Positions 14,573 to 22,588 of a stretch of DNA of 42,402 nt are shown here, piece after piece. Origin of the DNA: an uncultured Prevotella sp. (GTDB lineage Bacteria > Bacteroidota > Bacteroidia > Bacteroidales > Bacteroidaceae); the NCBI GenBank assembly GCA_902477645.1, contig CABSIA010000005.1, positions 1 to 42,402 of the forward strand, written 5' to 3'. Numbering within the stretch: position 1 is the stretch's first letter; each line of letters begins with the position of its first letter. The notes below the pieces were generated by a model, which searched no databases, was not told the DNA's origin, and saw nothing but the letters and a program-made list of their open reading frames with translations. Made by a program: the position numbers and the translations under genes.

Positions 14573-16105
14573 TCAGTTGCGTTTTGGTATAAGAGTGTAA
14601 AGGTCTGGACGGCGGTCGCGCAGGTTTCTCACGGCACCGTAAGTATGCAACTCGTTGAGTAGGCTAAGGTCTACATCTGATACCACAATCATCTCTGTGT
14701 TTGGCGTTGCTTCGGCACGTTTGCCGTCGCTTGGGAAAGCAAAGTCGCATGGGGTGAATACGGCAGATTGGGCATATTGTATATCCATGTTATGCACACG
14801 TGGCAGGTTGCCTACACTTCCAGCTATTGCCACGTAGCACTCGTTCTCTATAGCCCGGGCTTGTGCACACACTTTTACTCGTGCGAATGCGTTCTGGGTA
14901 TCGGTCATAAATGGTACGAAGAGAATTTGCATGCCGTCGTCAGCCATGATACGTGACAGTTCCGGGAACTCAACATCGTAGCATATCAGTATGCCGATTT
15001 TTCCGCAGTCGGTGTCGAATGTCTTAAAGTGGCTTCCTCCTGTAAGTCCCCAGCATTTCTGCTCGTCGGGCGTTACGTGTATTTTCTCATACATTTCAAA
15101 TGAGCCGTCGCGTCGGCATAGGAAGCCTACGTTGTACAGTGCGCCGTCTTCTTTCACGTAAGGCATGCTGCCCGTTATGATATTGATGTTGTAGCTTATT
15201 GCCATTTCAACAAAACGGTCACGTATCTTCTCGGTATATTGCGCCATGGCTCTTATAGACTGTGCCTCGCCCATATCGTTGAATTTTGCCATGAGCGGCG
15301 CATTGAAGTATTCGGGGAAGAGTATGAAATCGCTCTTGTAGTCGGAGACAGAGTCAACGAAAAACTCAACCTGCTCGAACAGGTCGCCGAGTGTTTTGTA
15401 AGGGCGCATCTGCCATTGAACCAGCCCGATTCTCACCGTTGGGCGTTTCTCTACATACGATGTGGTTGGCGGCTGATAATAGATGTTGTCCCACTGCAGC
15501 AGGGTGGCGCAGTGCTTTGATTCCTCATCGTTGGGCAGGTAGTTGCGGATGACACGGCGTACGTGAAAATCGTTAGACAACTGAAAAGTGAGCACAGGGT
15601 CGTAAATCTCACGTGAGCGTACTTTCTCTATATATTCCTTTGGCCGCATGGTGTCAGAATACTTGTGGTAGTTGGGTATTCTGCCTCCAAACATTATTGC
15701 TTTGAGATTGAGCTTCTCGCACAGTTCCTTGCGGTATTCGTACATACGTCTGGCAAGGCGCATCCCACGGTAGTCGGGGTGTATAAATACCTCAATTCCA
15801 TATAGAATGTTGCCGTTGGGCTTGTGTGTGTTGAAAGTCTCGTTGCCGGTAACTTTCGCGTATGTGTGATCGCCTTTCACCATGTCGTAGTTGACAATGA
15901 TGGAAAGGGCGCAACCTACTATGCGGTCGCCGACGACAATTACTACTTGCCCTTCGGGAAAGATTGTGATGAGTTTTTTTATTTGTGCGCGTGTCCAGAA
16001 TACATCAGCATCGGCATAGATGCGTTTGAACGATTTTGCAAGCTGATCGTAATCTTCCATTTGCAGATTGCGCAGCTCTACTTTGTTGGCATGTGAGGTC
16101 TCCAT
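14573..16105 (-). CDS. Bifunctional GNAT acetyltransferase-like / carbon-nitrogen hydrolase
   Basis: A 510-residue fusion. Residues about 8-190 form a GNAT domain; the acetyl-CoA loop is around IEVFIHPDYRGMRLARRMYE, where R-x-x-G-x-R-L-A is readable. Residues about 222-490 form a nitrilase-superfamily domain with its triad intact: E265 (LFPEYFN), K341 (YEKIHVTPDE) and C375 (ILICYDVEFPE). Such enzymes hydrolyse amides or nitriles; the reaction of this fusion family is not established to my knowledge. Here it sits between the queuosine-precursor transporter (14 bases upstream) and queF (28 bases downstream). PreQ0 carries a nitrile, so a role in deazaguanine salvage is tempting but is only inferred from position. 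Confidence 0.85.
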   Translation of the reverse strand: METSHANKVELRNLQMEDYDQLAKSFKRIYADADVFWTRAQIKKLITIFPEGQVVIVVGDRIVGCALSIIVNYDMVKGDHTYAKVTGNETFNTHKPNGNILYGIEVFIHPDYRGMRLARRMYEYRKELCEKLNLKAIMFGGRIPNYHKYSDTMRPKEYIEKVRSREIYDPVLTFQLSNDFHVRRVIRNYLPNDEESKHCATLLQWDNIYYQPPTTSYVEKRPTVRIGLVQWQMRPYKTLGDLFEQVEFFVDSVSDYKSDFILFPEYFNAPLMAKFNDMGEAQSIRAMAQYTEKIRDRFVEMAISYNINIITGSMPYVKEDGALYNVGFLCRRDGSFEMYEKIHVTPDEQKCWGLTGGSHFKTFDTDCGKIGILICYDVEFPELSRIMADDGMQILFVPFMTDTQNAFARVKVCAQARAIENECYVAIAGSVGNLPRVHNMDIQYAQSAVFTPCDFAFPSDGKRAEATPNTEMIVVSDVDLSLLNELHTYGAVRNLRDRRPDLYTLIPKRN

Positions 16106-16119
16106 AATTTTGTTTTCTT

Positions 16120-16800
16120 TTAAAATTTAAACCAGCCGTAGCTGATGTCGTTGTCGTAGGCATCTTCGCCCTCGTATTTTTTTATGGCCTTAACAGCTCT
16201 GATGGTTACAGGCAGAGCCACTATCTCGTATGCGGTTTTCAGTACCACCTGCCACAACATTAGCATTATGAGGCTGGTAGTTGGCACCACGCCACCGAGT
16301 GCGAGAGGGAAAAATATCAGCGAGTCAACACTCTCTCCCGCAATGGTGCTGACAATTGCACGAAGTGAGAAATTGCGTCCTTGTGACGAAATCTTCATGC
16401 GGCTCATCACGTATGCGTTTATGAACGAGCCGAAGACGAAAGCTATAAATGATGCTGCCGTGATGCGTGGCGCAAGTCCGAATATGGCATGGAAACCAGC
16501 CTCGTTGTCCCAATATGGCGCACCAGGAATGATGTCACAGAGTGCGCCTACGGCAACGAAAAAGAAATTCATGGCAAAGCCTGTCCAAATGAGCATGCGG
16601 GCTTTTGAATACCCCCATACCTCGCAAACGCAGTCGTTGATGATATAGGAGACGGGGAATACGAGAAGTCCGCCCGTAAGACTGATGCCCAACACCTGTA
16701 TCTGTTTGGTTTCAAGAATGTTTGCCGTGATGAGGCAAACGCAGAAAAGTATGCCGAAAAGCATGAAAAGTACGCTGACGGCTGAACGTTGTTGTTTCAT
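16120..16800 (-). CDS. yhhQ: Queuosine precursor transporter (YhhQ / VUT family)
   Basis: Inner-membrane importer of 7-deazaguanine precursors such as preQ0/preQ1. The 226 residues contain about six hydrophobic segments, beginning FMLFGILFCVCLITANILE, and the family hallmark PVSYIINDCVCEVWGYSKAR. Later signatures FGSFINAYVMSRMK and STIAGESVDSLIFFPLA are also clear. A charged tail ends at ISYGWFKF. It heads the queuosine unit. The 146 bases upstream, after the DUF5606 gene, contain three mutually exclusive hairpin arms that could control read-through; no preQ1 riboswitch signature was recognised there. Confidence 0.92.
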   Translation of the reverse strand: MKQQRSAVSVLFMLFGILFCVCLITANILETKQIQVLGISLTGGLLVFPVSYIINDCVCEVWGYSKARMLIWTGFAMNFFFVAVGALCDIIPGAPYWDNEAGFHAIFGLAPRITAASFIAFVFGSFINAYVMSRMKISSQGRNFSLRAIVSTIAGESVDSLIFFPLALGGVVPTTSLIMLMLWQVVLKTAYEIVALPVTIRAVKAIKKYEGEDAYDNDISYGWFKF

Positions 16801-16882
16801 TTCTTGCTATGCAGTCTGGCGGTTTTGGTGATGTGTGTTATATACTGTGGCTGTGCAGCAGCTGTGGTAATAAGAAAACTGC

Positions 16883-16932
16883 GGCGGCTGTGTTTATACG
16901 ACAGCCGCCTGCTTGTTTTTTGGGCAGGCGGC
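16883..16932 (-). promoter_or_regulatory. Three competing hairpin arms upstream of yhhQ
   Basis: Arm 1 (16883-16891, GGCGGCTGT), arm 2 (16901-16912, ACAGCCGCCTGC) and arm 3 (16924-16932, GCAGGCGGC). Arm 2 can pair perfectly over nine bases with either neighbour but not with both at once. On the minus strand the arm 3/arm 2 hairpin would form first, right after the DUF5606 stop, and the arm 2/arm 1 hairpin would replace it. This is attenuator-like, but no U-run directly follows a stem on the minus strand; eight Ts follow arm 3 at a short distance on the plus strand. Confidence 0.45.
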
Positions 16933-16946
16933 ATTGGTTGTTTTTT

Positions 16947-17387
16947 TTATTCCTCTTTTCTGTCGTCTATGTTGTCGCCAGGAGTGGGGCAGAGCGCATC
17001 CTCAAAATCGGTGATGCCATTGGTCACGAGGATGTTGTACCACTGGAAAAGTTTCTTTATGTCGCTGTCGTGTACGCGGTCCTGGTCGAAGTTTGGTAAA
17101 ACTTCGGCGAAATATGTGCGAAGCTCGGCAGAGCTGCACTTCTTATAGTTTATAGATACCTCTTTCGACTGCTCTTTCTCGCCGAGACTCTTAAGAACTT
17201 TCCACAATGGAATATCCTCAGCATCGGTATACATTGCTATGTCTGCAAGGCTTGTCACCCTGTCGGTAGAGAAAGCAGGCATGCGGCGCTTTGTGCTGTC
17301 GATGGTTTCTACGATAAGGTTCATTTTGCCACGTGAAACCAGACGGTAGAGGCCTGGCTTGCCAGAAATTGAAAGTATTGTTTCCAT
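16947..17387 (-). CDS. DUF5606 family protein
   Basis: A 146-residue cytosolic protein of a family found in Bacteroidetes. The opening METILSISGKPGLYRLVSRG and the following NLIVETIDSTKRRMP strand pattern are characteristic, forming a small N-terminal beta domain (about 1-50). The second half is helical (PLWKVLKSLGEKE, SSAELRTYFAEVLPNFDQDRVH, DIKKLFQWYNILV). The tail is acidic. No catalytic motif is visible and the function is unknown. It follows coaE after 30 bases, a neighbourhood that suggests co-transcription with the nusB-yajC-ybbR-coaE set. Confidence 0.75.
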   Translation of the reverse strand: METILSISGKPGLYRLVSRGKMNLIVETIDSTKRRMPAFSTDRVTSLADIAMYTDAEDIPLWKVLKSLGEKEQSKEVSINYKKCSSAELRTYFAEVLPNFDQDRVHDSDIKKLFQWYNILVTNGITDFEDALCPTPGDNIDDRKEE

Positions 17388-17417
17388 TTTTATTGTTTAT
17401 TGTTTTGTATTTGTTGT

Positions 17418-18008
17418 TTATCTTGTTTTTTGTAAAATGTCTATTTTGTATAGTATGTCGTCAAGTTGTTGCCCTGTGTCGTGCCGGCCGTCGTTTACGA
17501 TTACGAAGTTGCTGCGCCGTGCAACTTCGTCTTGTGGTATTTGCCGGTTTATCCACTGCATTGCCTGCTGACTCGAAATTCCGTCACGCTTCATAATGCG
17601 CTCTATGCGTGTCTCTACAGGTGCCGTTACACAAACTATAGCATCGAAGCGTATGCGCTTGTCAAAGCCTGACTCAAAGAGTATGGCACTCTCAAGCCAT
17701 GTTTTTTCCGACGATAAAAAATCGGCTGCCACTGCCGGATGAACAATGCCGTTTACCAGCAGTTTGTTGGCATCATTGGCAAGGATGAATTTGGCCAATA
17801 TCGGTTTTTGCAATATGCCGTCGGTAAATACGGGCTGCCCTACGGCGTTGTTGAGTTGTTGCTGAACAGCGGCATCTGTCGCAATGATGCGTTTTGCCGC
17901 AGCGTCAGAGTCGTAGACTTCGATGCCCTTTTTCCTTAGCTGTGCGCATATATAGCTTTTTCCGCTGCCTATGCCTCCGGTTATGGCAATTCTGAAGTCG
18001 TTTGTCAT
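17418..18008 (-). CDS. coaE: Dephospho-CoA kinase
   Basis: Final step of coenzyme A synthesis: ATP-dependent phosphorylation of the 3'-hydroxyl of dephospho-CoA. A P-loop kinase of 196 residues, the normal length. Walker A is GGIGSGKS (11-18); the substrate-binding DSDAAAKR follows at about 33-40; the lid region holds RIERIMKRDG and INRQIPQDE, and RRSNFVIVNDG is the usual base-binding end. The ATG overlaps the ybbR stop by four bases (ATGA), so translation is probably coupled. Confidence 0.95.
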   Translation of the reverse strand: MTNDFRIAITGGIGSGKSYICAQLRKKGIEVYDSDAAAKRIIATDAAVQQQLNNAVGQPVFTDGILQKPILAKFILANDANKLLVNGIVHPAVAADFLSSEKTWLESAILFESGFDKRIRFDAIVCVTAPVETRIERIMKRDGISSQQAMQWINRQIPQDEVARRSNFVIVNDGRHDTGQQLDDILYKIDILQKTR

Positions 18009-18991
18009 AGTCGTTCTTCCAACAGATAGTCAACGTATGCAGGCTCCAGACGGGTGAGTCTCACGTCGTTGGGCTTGTTTTGCAGAGTAAGCCGGCATTT
18101 TTCCGTATGCCTTTTGCCGAAGTCGTTGTAGTCGGCAGTGACGATGAACTCATCTGGCGATTCTTTAATTTTTCTGACCATGCTGGCGCCTGTAGTGAAG
18201 AATACCTTAATTTTTTTAGGGAATGTTCTCAGCACAGTTCCCTCTGGCATATTGATGGCTCTTATGGGCACCTCAACGCTTTCCTCTGTGAGCACGTCTG
18301 GATAAATCTTTATGTTTACCTTCTCTGGAACAATCTTCACTCCATGCAGTTTCTGCAGCATTACCTCCTGTATCACTGTGTCTTGAATGTTCTCGATGCT
18401 TAGAGGCACTGTGGCTATCGATGTTGTGCTGTCGAGTTTTGCATGTGCGGCATAGATTGTCACTTTCTCAGGCGACATCTTTACTTTTGCCAGATAGTAG
18501 CTTGGGCCAGGCTTTAAGTTGCCGGCTAAAGTTACCGGAACCACTTTTCGCTCGCCATAGTTGAACATGAATGTGGCTTGTTCTCCTTTTATTGAGAGCA
18601 AAGTGGTGGAGCTGAAAAGCTGCTGGCGAATAGCCTTTTGCAACTCAGTGTATGGTATCTGTCCTTTACCGGTGTGTTTGTTCGAGAATGTCTTGAAGCT
18701 GAACGTCAGAGGCTGCATTTTGTGGCTCGTTGTATACGAGAGCAACATGAAACCCTTGTCGCGCACAGTGATGCGCATGGTGTCGGGCAACTCGTCGGTC
18801 AGCACCACATTTGCAGGCACGTCGGTCAGTCTCAAAGCCACCTCAAGCTCTTTCTCGTAACTTTCGTTTAGGGTCATCATGAGCCAGAAGACACCGCTGA
18901 GAGCGAGAAAGAACAAAAAAATCAGAAACTCCTTGTTCACCCATCTGAACACGAAGTCTCTGACTGTTATCAGATATTGCCTGTGCTCCAT
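18005..18991 (-). CDS. YbbR-like domain protein
   Basis: A 328-residue membrane-anchored protein with one N-terminal transmembrane helix (about 22-40, EFLIFLFFLALSGVFWLMM) and an extracytoplasmic region of repeated YbbR-type beta domains, visible as recurring strand pairs such as ELEVALRLTDVPANVVLTD, KVTIYAAHAKLDSTTSI and VEVPIRAINMPEGTVLRTF. In Firmicutes, YbbR (CdaR) regulates the diadenylate cyclase CdaA; no cdaA lies nearby, so that role should not be transferred. It is nine bases after yajC and overlaps coaE, a gene order common in Bacteroidetes. Confidence 0.8.
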   Translation of the reverse strand: MEHRQYLITVRDFVFRWVNKEFLIFLFFLALSGVFWLMMTLNESYEKELEVALRLTDVPANVVLTDELPDTMRITVRDKGFMLLSYTTSHKMQPLTFSFKTFSNKHTGKGQIPYTELQKAIRQQLFSSTTLLSIKGEQATFMFNYGERKVVPVTLAGNLKPGPSYYLAKVKMSPEKVTIYAAHAKLDSTTSIATVPLSIENIQDTVIQEVMLQKLHGVKIVPEKVNIKIYPDVLTEESVEVPIRAINMPEGTVLRTFPKKIKVFFTTGASMVRKIKESPDEFIVTADYNDFGKRHTEKCRLTLQNKPNDVRLTRLEPAYVDYLLEERL

Positions 18992-19000
18992 TAGATAGGC

Positions 19001-19330
19001 TTAGGCTTTGGTGCCTGTGGCATCCTGTACGGAAGCGAAGACGTAGCTCTTCTCGACTTTGATTACGGTGCCGTGTGCAATCTCTACATCAATGGTGCCT
19101 GCTGCCAGGTCAACCTTGCGTACTGTGCCATGGATGCCTCCGCCTACCATAACCTTTGCTCCTTCCTGAAGTGAGTTCTGGAACTCACGGATTTTCTTCT
19201 GCTGTTTTTGCTGAGGACGAATCATCAGGAAATACATTATGGCGAAGATTGCCACCATCATAATGAGCATTCCGCCCATGCCTCCACCTTGTGGAGCTGC
19301 TGCCTGAGCAGCTAAGAGAATTGTTGTCAT
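19001..19330 (-). CDS. yajC: Preprotein translocase subunit YajC
   Basis: Small inner-membrane protein associated with SecDF at the Sec translocon. At 109 residues it fits the family. A glycine-rich opening (QAAAPQGGGMGG) leads into the single transmembrane helix (about 20-37, MLIMMVAIFAIMYFLMI), then the signature RPQQKQQKKIREFQNSLQ and a small cytosolic beta domain (GAKVMVGGGIHGTVRKVD). SecDF is not in the window. Confidence 0.95.
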   Translation of the reverse strand: MTTILLAAQAAAPQGGGMGGMLIMMVAIFAIMYFLMIRPQQKQQKKIREFQNSLQEGAKVMVGGGIHGTVRKVDLAAGTIDVEIAHGTVIKVEKSYVFASVQDATGTKA

Positions 19331-19357
19331 ATTGAATATTTTTTATTGTTTCTTTTA

Positions 19358-20323
19358 TTAAATATCTTTGTCCGCTGTCTCCGGCTCTCTGCCGGGATTC
19401 ATCCTTTTCAGAATTTTTCCGCTCTCAGAGAGGTGGCGCGCTATGGTGTCGAGCATGCCGTTGATATAGCCTCCGCTGCGGCTGGTGCTGTAAAGCTTTG
19501 CAAGCTCAACATATTCGTTGATTGTCACGCTGACCGGAATGGCCGGGAAGTTTAGCAACTCAGCAATGGCAATCTGCATTATAACGACATCCATATATGC
19601 CAGACGTGAGAAGTCCCAGTTGCGGCTGGTCTCGCTCATGTAGCGCTGATATTGGTCGGCATTGAGAATGGTGGAGCGGAAAAGTTTCTGTGCAAACTCC
19701 TTGTCCTCCATGTCTTTATATTCTGGAAGAAGCTCCTGTTTAGCCTTGTTTTTCTGCTCAAACCTTTTTATTGTCTTCAGTACGAATGTGTCAACTATTT
19801 CCTTGTCGTCGTTCCAGTACAGACTCTTTTCCTCAAGAATGGCATCGAGGTCGTCGTTGTCCTGAATGAGCTGCCGGTACAGTTTGCGCCATATCTCGCG
19901 GTCAGCCTCGTAAGAGTCGTCGTTGCTGTCCATATATTCGGCGTAAGCCTGACACTGTTCTATCTGCTGGCACATCTTGCGTATGAACTCAATGTCGTCG
20001 TTCCATGTGAGTTTTTTGTCCTCTATGAAATCGCACAGCATCTTGTTCTCCTCAAGCTGAATCGCAAATTTATTGTCGATGAATTTTGTTGACGGCAGCG
20101 GTGTGCCTTCTCTCTCCGCTCTCTGCGTGGTAATCTCCACGCGGCGTCTCTCCTCACGGTTTATGGCGACTATAAGCTGAAGAAGGTAATTGTATAAATC
20201 GTATGCCTTGGATAGGCTGAAAAGCAATTCCTTTTCCGCATTATCCATATTCTTGTTACCGTTCTGATAGTATGCGTAGGTTAACTGTACAACCTTTGTT
20301 CTTATCAATTCCCTATTGATCAT
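19358..20323 (-). CDS. nusB: Transcription antitermination factor NusB (long Bacteroidetes form)
   Basis: RNA-binding factor that with NusE (S10) promotes antitermination in rRNA operons. The NusB fold occupies about residues 205-310, with AQKLFRSTIL, WDFSRLAYMDVVIMQIAIAE, NFPAIPVSVTINEYVELAK and STSRSGGYINGMLDTIAR. The first 200 residues are extra relative to the ~140-residue E. coli protein, are helical and charged, and begin INRELIRTKVVQLTYAYYQ, itself like a first NusB helix; this extension is usual in the phylum. The start is preceded by an unusually good Shine-Dalgarno (AGGAG) for this genome and by a promoter. It heads the leftward yajC-ybbR-coaE cluster. Confidence 0.9.
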   Translation of the reverse strand: MINRELIRTKVVQLTYAYYQNGNKNMDNAEKELLFSLSKAYDLYNYLLQLIVAINREERRRVEITTQRAEREGTPLPSTKFIDNKFAIQLEENKMLCDFIEDKKLTWNDDIEFIRKMCQQIEQCQAYAEYMDSNDDSYEADREIWRKLYRQLIQDNDDLDAILEEKSLYWNDDKEIVDTFVLKTIKRFEQKNKAKQELLPEYKDMEDKEFAQKLFRSTILNADQYQRYMSETSRNWDFSRLAYMDVVIMQIAIAELLNFPAIPVSVTINEYVELAKLYSTSRSGGYINGMLDTIARHLSESGKILKRMNPGREPETADKDI

Positions 20324-20376
20324 TACTCCTAATGTATTAATGTATGGTTGTTGTCAATGACAAAAAACTTCGGGTG

Positions 20377-20407
20377 CAAAATTAGTCAAAAAAAACATAT
20401 CTGGCAA
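20377..20407 (-). promoter_or_regulatory. Promoter of the nusB cluster
   Basis: TAATTTTG on the minus strand at 20377-20384, with TTG at 20405-20407, 20 bases upstream. The leader to the nusB ATG is about 50 bases. It is divergent from the rplY promoter within the 268-base gap. Confidence 0.5.
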
Positions 20408-20499
20408 GAAACGATATGAAAAAAGTCTCTTTTCAGTGTTTTTTTCTGTGGCGATGATATTTTTTAGTCCATGGCCTTTCATGTTTGGATAATTTTTTG

Positions 20500-20507
20500 T
20501 ACCTTTG
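20500..20507 (+). promoter_or_regulatory. -7 box for rplY
   Basis: TACCTTTG fits the consensus, 84 bases before the rplY ATG. The leader contains a small imperfect hairpin around CGCATC...GATGGCG (about 20532-20550), which might be an autoregulatory element; this is unproven. Confidence 0.45.
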
Positions 20508-20591
20508 CAGCCACTTTTTAAGACGCTAAGCGCATCGTTGTGTGATGGCGAATTAATTTTGCGATTTAATTTATAGTAACACAAAAACATT

Positions 20592-21197
20592 ATGAAAGAA
20601 TTTAATTTGACAGGTCAGAAGCGTACAGACCTTGGCAAGAAAGCTTCTAAGGCTCTCCGTAAGGAGGGCTTGGTTCCATGTAACCTCTATGGTCAGGCTA
20701 AAGATGCAAACGGCAATCCCGTTGCTTTGTCTTTCGCTATTCCTATGAGTGAGCTCCGTAAGGTTGTTTACACTCCTCACATCTACCTCATCAACCTCAT
20801 CATCGACGGCGAGGCTCACACAGCCGTTATGCGTGAGCTCCAGTTCCACCCTGTAACAGACGCTCTTCTTCACGTAGACTTCTATGAGGTACACGAGGAG
20901 CTTCCTGTAACAATCGGTATCCCAGTTAAACTCGTTGGTTTGGCACAGGGTGTACGTGATGGTGGTCGTATGAACCTCTCTATCCGTAAGATCAACGTTA
21001 CAGCTCCATATAAGCAGATTCCTGAGATTCTTGAGATTGACGTTACAAGTCTCAAGATTGGCAAGAGCATCAAGGTTGGCGAGCTCAGCTTCGAGGGCTT
21101 GGAGATTGCTACAAGCAAAGATGTTGTAGTATGCTCTATCAAGATGACTCGTGCTGCTCAGCAGGCTGCTGCCGCTGCCGCCGCAGAAGGCAAATAA
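20592..21197 (+). CDS. rplY: 50S ribosomal protein L25/general stress protein Ctc
   Basis: Binds 5S rRNA in the large ribosomal subunit. The 201-residue length is the long CTC/TL5 form. The N-terminal L25 domain (about 1-95) contains KRTDLGKKASKALRKEGLVP and RELQFHPVTDALLHVDFYEV; the C-terminal beta domain (about 97-185) contains the PVTIGIPVKLVGLAQGVRDG signature and ISVGE-like IKVGELSFEG. The tail is an alanine run ending EGK. Codons are strongly biased (many CGT, CTC, AAG), as expected for a highly expressed ribosomal protein. A strong terminator follows. Confidence 0.95.
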   Translation: MKEFNLTGQKRTDLGKKASKALRKEGLVPCNLYGQAKDANGNPVALSFAIPMSELRKVVYTPHIYLINLIIDGEAHTAVMRELQFHPVTDALLHVDFYEVHEELPVTIGIPVKLVGLAQGVRDGGRMNLSIRKINVTAPYKQIPEILEIDVTSLKIGKSIKVGELSFEGLEIATSKDVVVCSIKMTRAAQQAAAAAAAEGK

Positions 21198-21225
21198 TAG
21201 CATAATTCAGAATTGATATACTTTA

Positions 21226-21276
21226 GCCGGCGGGTATACAAGTCATGTCTTGTTTACCCGTCGGTTTTTTGTTTTT
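21226..21276 (+). terminator. Intrinsic terminator of rplY
   Basis: A GC-rich stem (GCCGGCGGGTA with ACAAG paired to CTTGT and TTACCCGTCGG) is followed by TTTTTTGTTTTT. This is the clearest plus-strand terminator in the window. Confidence 0.8.
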
Positions 21277-21283
21277 AGCAAAT

Positions 21284-21375
21284 TTGTAGGGCCGCTATGT
21301 ATAGCGGCCGCAAGCAGTAATGGTAACCATATCGTCTAACGCCAATTGCGTCCGCTATACATAGCGGCCCTACAA
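21284..21375. repeat. REPIN-like element: two inverted REP halves around a 36-base spacer
   Basis: The left end (21284 onward) and the reverse complement of the right end (21375 backward) agree over about 28 bases with one mismatch, starting TTGTAGGGCCGCTATG. Each half is itself palindromic (GGCCGCTAT-GTATAGCGGCC). The spacer contains GGTAACCATATCGTC. This is a short non-autonomous element of the REP/REPIN or MITE kind. Single halves occur at 23751-23777, 39683-39712 and 42382-42402. No RAYT transposase is in the window. Confidence 0.75.
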
Positions 21376-21410
21376 TCTAATAATCTTGAGTTAAATAAAA
21401 ATTCTTCAGA

Positions 21411-21983
21411 ATGGACAAATTCTTGATTTGTGGTCTTGGCAATCCTGGCGACGAATATGCACAGACAAGGCATAACACAGGTTTCATGGTCGTCGACGCT
21501 TTTGCAAAAGACGCTGGCGTAACTTTCCAAGACAAGCGTTCCGGATATGTTGCCGAGAATTCCATCAAAGGGCGCAAGGTGATTCTCCTTAAGCCTACTA
21601 CCTTTATGAACCTCAGCGGAAATGCCGTCCGCTATTGGCTAACAAAGGAGAACATCGACCAGAAAAGACTGCTCGTCATATCCGACGATGTGGCATTGCC
21701 GCTTGGCGCATTCCGCCTGAAAGCCAATGGCAGCAATGGTGGACACAATGGTCTTGGACATATTCAGCAGCTCATCGGACAGGACTATCCACGCCTGCGT
21801 ATGGGTATAGGCAACGAATATCCTAAAGGCGGACAGATTGACTGGGTGCTCGGCCGCTATTCTGAAGACGATAAAAAGGTTCTGCAGCCCAGCATAGACA
21901 TTGCCGTTGACATCATCAAGAGCTTCGTGCTTGCAGGAATGGACATTACAATGAACCAGTTCAACAAACTTGGAAAGAAATAA
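21411..21983 (+). CDS. pth: Peptidyl-tRNA hydrolase
   Basis: Cleaves peptidyl-tRNAs released from stalled ribosomes. 190 residues, standard length. The catalytic set is present: N11 (GLGNPG), the general base H21 (TRHNTGF), N67 (TTFMNLSG), D92-D93 (SDDVALPLG) and N113 (GGHNGLGH), each close to the E. coli position. A terminator and a REPIN separate it from rplY; a near-consensus TAATCTTG at 21381-21388 could be its -7 box. hslR follows immediately, so the two are likely co-transcribed. Confidence 0.95.
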   Translation: MDKFLICGLGNPGDEYAQTRHNTGFMVVDAFAKDAGVTFQDKRSGYVAENSIKGRKVILLKPTTFMNLSGNAVRYWLTKENIDQKRLLVISDDVALPLGAFRLKANGSNGGHNGLGHIQQLIGQDYPRLRMGIGNEYPKGGQIDWVLGRYSEDDKKVLQPSIDIAVDIIKSFVLAGMDITMNQFNKLGKK

Positions 21984-21987
21984 CGCT

Positions 21988-22407
21988 ATGGCTGAAACTG
22001 CGAGAATTGACAAATGGCTGTGGGCAGCCCGCATCTTCAAGACACGCTCCATAGCATCCGATGCCTGCAAAAACGGCAGGGTAACTATCGGCGGTGTAAA
22101 TATGAAGCCGTCGCGCACTGTAAAACCTGGCGATGTGGTCAATGTTAAAAAATCACCGATAACATATTCGTTCAAAGTGCTGAAGCCCATTGAGCAGAGA
22201 GTGGGCGCAAAACTTGTGCCCGAGGTCTACGAGAATGTCACCGATCCTAAGCAGTACGAGCTGCTGGAGATGAGCCGCATAAGCGGATTTGTAGACCGTG
22301 CAAGGGGTACTGGCAGACCTACCAAAAAAGAGCGCCGTGCCCTCGATGCCTTCACCGAGCCCGAATTCTTCGACTTCGACGACGATGACATGTTTGATGA
22401 TGAGTAA
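21988..22407 (+). CDS. hslR: S4-domain RNA-binding protein, heat shock protein 15 (HslR) family
   Basis: HslR binds stalled 50S subunits carrying peptidyl-tRNA and helps recycle them, which fits its place directly after pth. I choose ATG 21988 (139 residues), which yields the family start MAETARIDKWLWAARIFKTR and is preceded by GGAAAGAAA, rather than the ATG at 21970 that lies inside pth. The S4 domain covers about residues 6-65 (ASDACKNGRVTIGG, KPSRTVKPGDVVNV). The middle (GTGRPTKKERRALD) is basic, and the last 18 residues are almost wholly Asp/Glu/Phe, a feature of Bacteroidetes members. Confidence 0.88.
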   Translation: MAETARIDKWLWAARIFKTRSIASDACKNGRVTIGGVNMKPSRTVKPGDVVNVKKSPITYSFKVLKPIEQRVGAKLVPEVYENVTDPKQYELLEMSRISGFVDRARGTGRPTKKERRALDAFTEPEFFDFDDDDMFDDE

Positions 22408-22483
22408 AATCGTCAACCGTTTTTTCGGGGATTTTTTATTCCGGATTTGTGTTTGAGACAACGCCTTCGGACGCTATAAAAAA

Positions 22484-22541
22484 ATGCAGCCGCTTGCGAG
22501 TACCAAGGCAGCCGCTTGCGAAGGCTTTCGCAAGCGGCTGC
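22484..22541. repeat. Three-arm GCCGCTTGC repeat with a 15-base-pair hairpin
   Basis: 22508-22522 and 22527-22541 are perfect 15-base complements around a four-base loop. A further copy of the first arm, GCAGCCGCTTGCGA, lies at 22486-22499. On the minus strand the outer copy is followed by a run of seven Ts, so pairing of outer and inner arms could terminate the DUF5009 transcript. The core is shared with the repeats at 1592-1657. Confidence 0.7.
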
Positions 22542-22588
22542 ATTGAGAGATGACCCCTGTTATATTTTTCAGGCAGTTTTTTCAGGAG

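Noticed and set aside
16801..16946. preQ1 riboswitch upstream of yhhQ
   Set aside because: Looked for a small stem-loop with an A-rich tail pairing back into the loop; only GC-rich competing hairpins were found.
20508..20591. tRNA in the rplY leader
   Set aside because: No cloverleaf or conserved TPsiC sequence could be formed.
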